DNA from: Neoroseomonas lacus
Lineage (GTDB): Bacteria; Pseudomonadota; Alphaproteobacteria; Acetobacterales; Acetobacteraceae
Length of the DNA stretch: 64,000 nucleotides
Direction: 5' to 3'
NCBI RefSeq assembly: GCF_014644535.1
Contig: NZ_BMKW01000013.1
Location: 62,345-126,344 of the forward strand
The position numbers and the translations under genes were made by a program. This document shows, piece by piece, positions 59,474 to 64,000 of the stretch (position 1 is the first letter of the stretch; the number at the start of each line of letters is the position of its first letter). The notes beneath the pieces are model-generated. The model was given only the letters and a program-made list of their open reading frames with translations. It was not told the DNA's origin and made no database searches.

Positions 59474-62224
59474 TCAGCCGCGCTGGGTAAGGCGCGGCGC
59501 CTGCTCAGCGCGAGCCGAGATGCGTGCGCGGATGACAGCGAGCGCCGGGGCGCCCTCCTCCAGCAGCGGCGCGCAGGCGGTGGCGGCGTAGCTGCCATTG
59601 CCGCGCTTCGCCTCGAAGTCGACCACCAGGGCGGTGACCTTCGTGTTGTCGAACAGATGCCGGTTGCCATCGTCGAAGTAGGTTTCGGTCACCGCGCCTT
59701 CGGAGACCACAAGGCCGTGGCTCGCCAACTCGACATGGTAGTAGGTGACCTCACGCACCCACAGCTCCTGCACGATGGTGGTGTCGTTCACCAGCAGCCG
59801 CGCCGGCACCAGTCGGCCATCGAGGAAGATGGCGTGCTCGGGGCTGACGCGCAGGTCGCGGAACGGCACACCATCGGCCAGCGCATCGGCCTTGATCAGG
59901 ATCGGCGCGGCCTTGGAGCGGTCCCGCTGGCGCGCGACGTTCACATGGCTACGGCCAACCCAGACCAGCGGCTGCAGTGGCGCGCCGCCATGGGCGGTCA
60001 CCACCAGATCACCGGCGCGCAGGTTCTCCACCGCCACTTCGCCGCGGGCGGTCGCGATGCGCGTGCCCGGGGCGAAGCAGTTGATGACGTAGTCGTCCGA
60101 CGAATAGCCGTAGACGGTCAGTTCATCCCCGTCGCCATTGGTGAAGATGGTCGGCGTGGTGTCGTCGCCGCCGCCGGACACGGTCCAGGGGTTTTCCGAC
60201 CCGGGGCGCCAGTGTTCGAGGTGGATCGTATCCGAGCCACCGCCCAGATAGATGGTGTCATTGCCGCCGCCCTCGCTCCAGGAATAGCTGTCGTTGCCGT
60301 CGCCAAGGTCGATTGTGTCGTCCCCGCTGCCGGCGAGCACCGTGTCGTTGCCGTCACCCAGGACGTAGTTGCCGAAACCGGAGATGGTGTCGGTGCCGCC
60401 CTGGCCGTCATCGACGGTGTCGTTGCCGCCGCTGAGGTTCAGGAAGACCGGCACGTTCGAGCCGGAATAGTCCAGCGTGTTAATGCCGCTGCCGCCGACC
60501 AGGCTGTCATTGCCGGCCGAGCCGACCACCGTGTCGTTTTCCGTCCCGCCGTCGATAGTCTCGTTGTCCGAGCCGCCGACCAGGCTGTCATTGCCCGCAC
60601 CGCCGGCCAGGCTGTCCGCGCCGCCGCCACCGACGATGGTGTCGCCGCCGGCGCCGCCGTCGATGAAGTTCGCCGAGGAACCGCCGATGAGGCTGTCCGC
60701 GTTCGAGCTGCCGAGCAGGTTCTCGACACCCGACAGGCTGTCAGTGCCGGCCGCGCCCGAGGAGGAGCCATTGCCCGCGCCGTCGATCGCGACGGTCACG
60801 CCACCGGTCGCACCCGCATAGGACGCCCAGTCATTACCCGAGCCGCCGATCAGCGTGTCGTTGCCGCCGCCGCCAAGCAGGGTGTCGTTGCCGCCGCCGC
60901 CGTCGAAGACATTGGCGAGCGTGCCGCCGACGCCGCCGGTGATCAGGTCATTGCCCGTCCCGCCGGTGACGTTCTCCATGCCGGTCAGGCTGTCGGTGCC
61001 GACATCAGTCCCGCCAGTGCCTGTGCCGCTGCCGATGCTGTCGAGCGCCACGGTGACGTTGGACGTCGCGCCGCTGTAGTCAGCAAGGTCGGTGCCGTTG
61101 CCGCCGATCAGGCTGTCATTGCCGGCACCGCCATTGAGGCTGTCGTTGCCATCGCCGCCGTTCAGCGTGTCGTTCGCGTTGCCGGCACCGCCAAAGAGGC
61201 TGTTGGCACCCGTCGAGCCGAGGATGCTGTCTGCGCCCGAGCCGCCATTGACGTTCTCGAAGCCCTTGATGGTGTCGGTGCCGGCGCCGCCGGTGCCTCT
61301 TTCGGTCGCCAGGTTGACGGTGACCGGGCCTGTGATGCCCGTGTAGTCGAGCAGGTCGGTGCCGGTGCCGGCGAGGATGCTGTCACTGCCGAGCGTGGCG
61401 ACGACGGTGTCGTTGTCGGCACCGGCGTCGATCGTCTCGGCATTGGCGCCGCCGACGATGCTGTCGTTGCCCGCGCCGCCGAAGATGGTGTCGGCATCGC
61501 CATTGCCGAGGATGGTGTCGTTGCCCTCACCGCCGTCCAGGAAGTCGACGCCGTCAACGCGGCCGGCGTTGGAACTGCCGACCAGCAGGTCGTTGCCGGA
61601 CTCGCCAAAGGCGGTGTCGCCGTAGTTGGTGTTGATGGTGTCGTTGCCGCCGCCGCCCCACAGCACGTTGTCGACGTCGCTGCTACCGGTCAGGTTGTCG
61701 TTGCCCGAGCCGCCACGCAGGTTCTCGAAGTCGTTGGCGACGATGCTGTCGCCCTGCGCGTCGCCGCCCGAGGCGGTGCCGTCGACCAGGCTGACCGTCA
61801 CGCCCGCCGTATCGGAGGCATAGGAGAGTTCGTCGGTGCCCGAGCCGCTGGTCATGGTGTCGGCGCCGGCGCCGCCCTCGACCGTGTCGTTGCCTGAATC
61901 ACCGGTGATCGAGTCATTGCCGGCACCACCGAGCAGCGAGTCGTTGTTGTCCTCGCCTCGGATCGTGTCGTTGCCGACACCGCCGAAGATGGTGTCATTC
62001 CCGTCATTGCCGCGGATGCTGTCGTTGCCGCCCTGCCCGTAGACGAGGTCATTGCCGCCGCGTGCGTCGATGTAGTCGGCGCTGCCAATGGTCGTGGCGT
62101 CGGCACCCGAGGCGAGCTGGGTGTCGCCGTAGATCACGTCGGCATTGTTCGTGGTGTTCGTCAGACTGCCGGTGCTGTTCGAGCTGAGCGTGTCCGATCC
62201 GGTGGTACCAACAACGTTAGCCAT
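59474..62224 (-). CDS. RTX-type calcium-binding repeat protein with C-terminal Hint domain
   Basis: A 916-residue protein. Residues 1 to about 690 are dozens of glycine/aspartate nonapeptides (GGxGNDxL/I-type, such as GGAGNDSLIGG) that form calcium beta-rolls; they are interrupted by segments with TDSLSGVENL or TGGVTVAIDG. From Cys at about 716 (NCFAPGTRIATARGEVAVENLRAG) a Hint-like domain follows, with VSPEHAIFLDGRLVPARLLVN and YYHVELASHGLVVSEGAVTETYFD. RTX proteins are usually exported by type I secretion; Hint domains cleave or splice proteins, but most bacterial Hint_2 domains are uncharacterised. No type I export genes are adjacent. There is no N-terminal signal peptide, as expected for type I. 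Confidence 0.93.
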   Translation of the reverse strand: MANVVGTTGSDTLSSNSTGSLTNTTNNADVIYGDTQLASGADATTIGSADYIDARGGNDLVYGQGGNDSIRGNDGNDTIFGGVGNDTIRGEDNNDSLLGGAGNDSITGDSGNDTVEGGAGADTMTSGSGTDELSYASDTAGVTVSLVDGTASGGDAQGDSIVANDFENLRGGSGNDNLTGSSDVDNVLWGGGGNDTINTNYGDTAFGESGNDLLVGSSNAGRVDGVDFLDGGEGNDTILGNGDADTIFGGAGNDSIVGGANAETIDAGADNDTVVATLGSDSILAGTGTDLLDYTGITGPVTVNLATERGTGGAGTDTIKGFENVNGGSGADSILGSTGANSLFGGAGNANDTLNGGDGNDSLNGGAGNDSLIGGNGTDLADYSGATSNVTVALDSIGSGTGTGGTDVGTDSLTGMENVTGGTGNDLITGGVGGTLANVFDGGGGNDTLLGGGGNDTLIGGSGNDWASYAGATGGVTVAIDGAGNGSSSGAAGTDSLSGVENLLGSSNADSLIGGSSANFIDGGAGGDTIVGGGGADSLAGGAGNDSLVGGSDNETIDGGTENDTVVGSAGNDSLVGGSGINTLDYSGSNVPVFLNLSGGNDTVDDGQGGTDTISGFGNYVLGDGNDTVLAGSGDDTIDLGDGNDSYSWSEGGGNDTIYLGGGSDTIHLEHWRPGSENPWTVSGGGDDTTPTIFTNGDGDELTVYGYSSDDYVINCFAPGTRIATARGEVAVENLRAGDLVVTAHGGAPLQPLVWVGRSHVNVARQRDRSKAAPILIKADALADGVPFRDLRVSPEHAIFLDGRLVPARLLVNDTTIVQELWVREVTYYHVELASHGLVVSEGAVTETYFDDGNRHLFDNTKVTALVVDFEAKRGNGSYAATACAPLLEEGAPALAVIRARISARAEQAPRLTQRG

Positions 62225-63286
62225 CAGGCGCGTCTCCTCAAGGACAGGCCGCGCCGGCGGCAGCCGAGCGGCGATCGGGGTGGAAATGGCGAAGACCCGC
62301 CGCGCTCGGGCGCGGCAGGGTGATCAGGTGAAACGCGACGTGCGAACCGGCTGCGGCCGGCGCGCGGGATGGTCGGCCCGGGCTGCCCGCTGGGCGCTTG
62401 GGAGCGACCGGTCGTGTAGCCGGGCGCGGCGCACGGGCAGTGGCCTGCGCCACGCCCCCCGGCGACGGGAGCGTCGACGCGCCCCCCGATGGCCGGATGC
62501 CGGCAATGGCCGCAGGCACGGATGCCGGCATCGCGGCGGCGTCGCGTCGTGTCAGCCTCACGCCGCGTTGGCTCGCCTGCCACAGCCGCCGGGCGAGCCG
62601 CGCGGCGGACCGGCGGACCGCCGAGACGGCAGGACCGGCAATCATGCGATCGTATCGAATTTCAGGACAAGACATTGATCCGCGTCAATTAACGATAAAT
62701 GAGACGTAGTGCGCTTGTTGCCGCTTTTCTTCGCGCCATATACTCACAAATTCGTGCAATTTTCATCTGTAAATCAGATTTAAATGATTATTGAGACACG
62801 CCACGGTTGTGCGGCGTGCACCCATGCTCGAACTGATGCAGAGACATCCAACGAAGATTGCGCAGCCGCGCGGCCGTTTCGGAGCCGAGCGAATCAATGG
62901 AAAAGAGGTGGCGCTTTCACGCCTGGCGTGTATCGCCGGCGCAGCTCGAACCGCGCGGGCGCCCCGTCACACGCATTCCGGCATTATCACCATTGCGTGA
63001 TGTATCGGCGCGTGGACGCTTCCGACCGGTCCCGGCCAGTTGCGGCGGCGGCGCAGCGTCAGGCCCGTGCCGTTCGACCGGGCGCGCCATGACCGCTCGG
63101 CGCGCCAGTAACCAGCGAAGCATCCATCGGGCCCAACAAGGATCCTGCATCGTCGGTGCGGCACTTCACCGCCAAGCCGATGCTGGCCCCGCGCCAGGCG
63201 CTGGCTGGCAGGGGCGGGCGCGGCGCGATGCGCGGCATGCCGGCATCGATGACGTTGCGGCGATCCGGCCTCGCAGCACCGTCGAG
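62225..63286. other. 1.06-kb region without a convincing gene between RTX and ccmB genes
   Basis: ORFs here on both strands lack motifs and look like noise. An AT-rich island near 62690-62800 (TTAACGATAAATGAG, TTTAAATGATTATTGAG, ATCTGTAAATCAGAT) contrasts with the high GC around it and probably contains the RTX promoter or a binding region for a nucleoid protein. No hexamer pair could be assigned confidently. Confidence 0.4.
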
Positions 63287-63946
63287 CTATTCGCTCGTCA
63301 ACGCCGCTCCGGCCGCCAGCGGTGCCAGCGGCAGCGCCAGCGACACCCCGGCGCCGAGCAGCAACAGGAATGGCGCGGGCGAAAGCCCCGCGGCGGCGGC
63401 TTCGATCGCCGCAGCGCCGAAGATCACCGCCGGAATCGCCAGCGGCAGCACCAGCAACGGCAGCAGCACGCCGCCGCGCCGCGCGCCGAGCGTCAGCGCC
63501 GCCCCCACCGTGCCGAGCAGCGACAGCAGCGCGGTGGCCAGCGCCAGCGCCGCCAGCGCCGCGCCCCAGGCCTCGACCGGCAGGTTCAGCATGGCGGCGG
63601 CGACCGGTGTCGCGGCCAGCAGCGGCAGGCCGGTGGTGATCCAATGCCCCAGCGCCTTGGCCGCCGCGATGCCCGCGCGCGGTAGCCCCGACAGCAGCAA
63701 CTGGTCAAGCGTGCCATCCTCCGCATCCGCCCCGAACAGCCGGTCGAGCGGCAGCAGCGCCGCCAGCAGCGCGGCGGCGAACAGAGCCCCGGGGGCGAGC
63801 CGCGCCAGCGTCTCCGGCGCCGGGCCGACACCGAAGGGGAACAGCGACGCGACCAGCACGAAGAACAGCACCGCCGCCAGCGTGTCGGCCGGGTGGCGCA
63901 GGGCGAGGCGTATCTCGCGCGCCAACAGGGCGGCGAAGGCCCTCAC
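63287..63946 (-). CDS. ccmB: Heme exporter protein CcmB
   Basis: A 219-residue membrane protein with six hydrophobic helices and the CcmB start FAALLAREIRLALRHPADTLAAVLFFVL, plus LDRLFGADAEDGTLDQLLLSGLP. It starts at a GTG overlapping the ccmA stop by 4 nt. CcmAB with CcmC and CcmD is involved in loading heme onto CcmE during cytochrome c maturation. No ccmC lies downstream within the 1 kb that follows. Confidence 0.92.
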   Translation of the reverse strand: MRAFAALLAREIRLALRHPADTLAAVLFFVLVASLFPFGVGPAPETLARLAPGALFAAALLAALLPLDRLFGADAEDGTLDQLLLSGLPRAGIAAAKALGHWITTGLPLLAATPVAAAMLNLPVEAWGAALAALALATALLSLLGTVGAALTLGARRGGVLLPLLVLPLAIPAVIFGAAAIEAAAAGLSPAPFLLLLGAGVSLALPLAPLAAGAALTSE

Positions 63947-64000
63947 AACCGCAACTCCCGCGCATCGGGCAGTGGCAGCGGGATATGCGTCGCGGCGACG
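63943..64000 (-). CDS. ccmA: Heme exporter ATP-binding protein CcmA (3' end only)
   Basis: Only the last 18 codons are in the window; they read VAATHIPLPLPDARELRL and a TGA, the typical CcmA C-terminus. The gene continues beyond base 64000. The TGA overlaps the ccmB GTG by 4 nt. Confidence 0.8.
   Translation of the reverse strand, partial: VAATHIPLPLPDARELRL

Noticed and set aside
59276-61897. An 873-codon open frame antisense to the RTX gene
   Set aside because: It mirrors the periodic GGxGNDxx codons of the RTX gene and is rich in AAVDGVVA-type repeats; such antisense frames arise from codon periodicity and high GC.
59474-62224. Periodic repeats resembling a CRISPR or satellite array
   Set aside because: The periodicity (27 bp) is that of nonapeptide RTX codons; units are not identical and no spacers or cas genes are present.
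62238-62675. Possible 145-codon gene on the minus strand upstream of the RTX gene
   Set aside because: Arg/Ala/Pro-rich, no motif, no ribosome-binding site and several overlapping competing frames; treated as non-coding.
1-64000. tRNA or rRNA genes
   Set aside because: No intergenic stretch showed a cloverleaf with conserved GGTTCRA-type arm or rRNA landmark sequences by eye.

Overview
The window is a 64 kb, very GC-rich (roughly 70%) chromosomal segment. Its gene content points to an alphaproteobacterium, most likely Acetobacteraceae of the Roseomonas type. The clues are two Bug-type tricarboxylate-transporter binding proteins, CarD next to a 7Fe ferredoxin, a rhizobial-type asparaginase, a YjbF/YjbH exopolysaccharide system and an RTX-Hint protein. 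This placement is inferred from gene content, because no rRNA or other definitive marker is present. I saw no rRNA, tRNA, CRISPR array or transposase gene.

Layout. 0-2.5 kb: the 3' end of a D-tartrate-dehydratase-like enolase-superfamily gene, a methyltransferase and a MipA/OmpV outer-membrane protein, each overlapping the next by 4 nt. 2.5-6.5 kb (minus): an iron/siderophore-type ABC importer, a PCu(A)C copper chaperone and a DUF2946-like protein. 6.7-11.6 kb: thpR, then the conserved tesA / ybbA-ybbP locus, with the tesA and ybbA start codons sharing bases. 11.7-15.0 kb: a lipoprotein, a Bax-inhibitor-1 protein, CarD and FdxA. 15.3-33.0 kb: a polysaccharide cluster with glycosyltransferases, WecB, an aminotransferase, a monotopic initiating transferase, an O-antigen ligase/polymerase, a chain-length protein and a heparinase-like protein on the minus strand; on the plus strand a Wza-like export protein, a YjbH-like porin and a WecA-like transferase; and a YjbF-like lipoprotein on the minus strand. 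33.2-48 kb: a mixed metabolic region (SDRs, MoeB, MgtC-like, D-threonine-aldolase-like, M81, M20, asparaginase, a further glycosyltransferase, an HPF-cold-shock fusion). 46.5-49.5 kb: eutB-eutC-arfB-SRPBCC, all overlapping by 4 nt. 49.5-54.1 kb: a plus-strand operon of a two-subunit ThDP decarboxylase, a Bug protein, a D-2-hydroxyacid dehydrogenase and MmgE/PrpD. 54.2-64 kb: small conserved proteins, CspA, a second Bug protein, RlmJ, GpsA, a 916-residue RTX-Hint protein, then ccmB and the end of ccmA.

The most unusual non-coding structure is a dispersed repeat family. At least five composite elements (about 240-485 bp) each carry two inverted arms of about 65-90 bp around a variable centre. 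Each arm holds two hairpins, and in some arms the second hairpin is swapped for a different sequence that is still palindromic. One arm lies in frame inside the heparinase-like gene. Another contains a nested 135-bp MITE with 15-bp terminal repeats and a TAA duplication. A second, smaller hairpin family (conserved flanks and loop, unrelated stems) occurs at 17.8 and 38.0 kb, the first copy inside the 3' end of a glycosyltransferase gene. The most interesting protein-coding context is the decarboxylase/dehydrogenase/Bug operon, which resembles part of a sulfolactate or related C3-acid catabolic route but carries an unexpected MmgE/PrpD enzyme.
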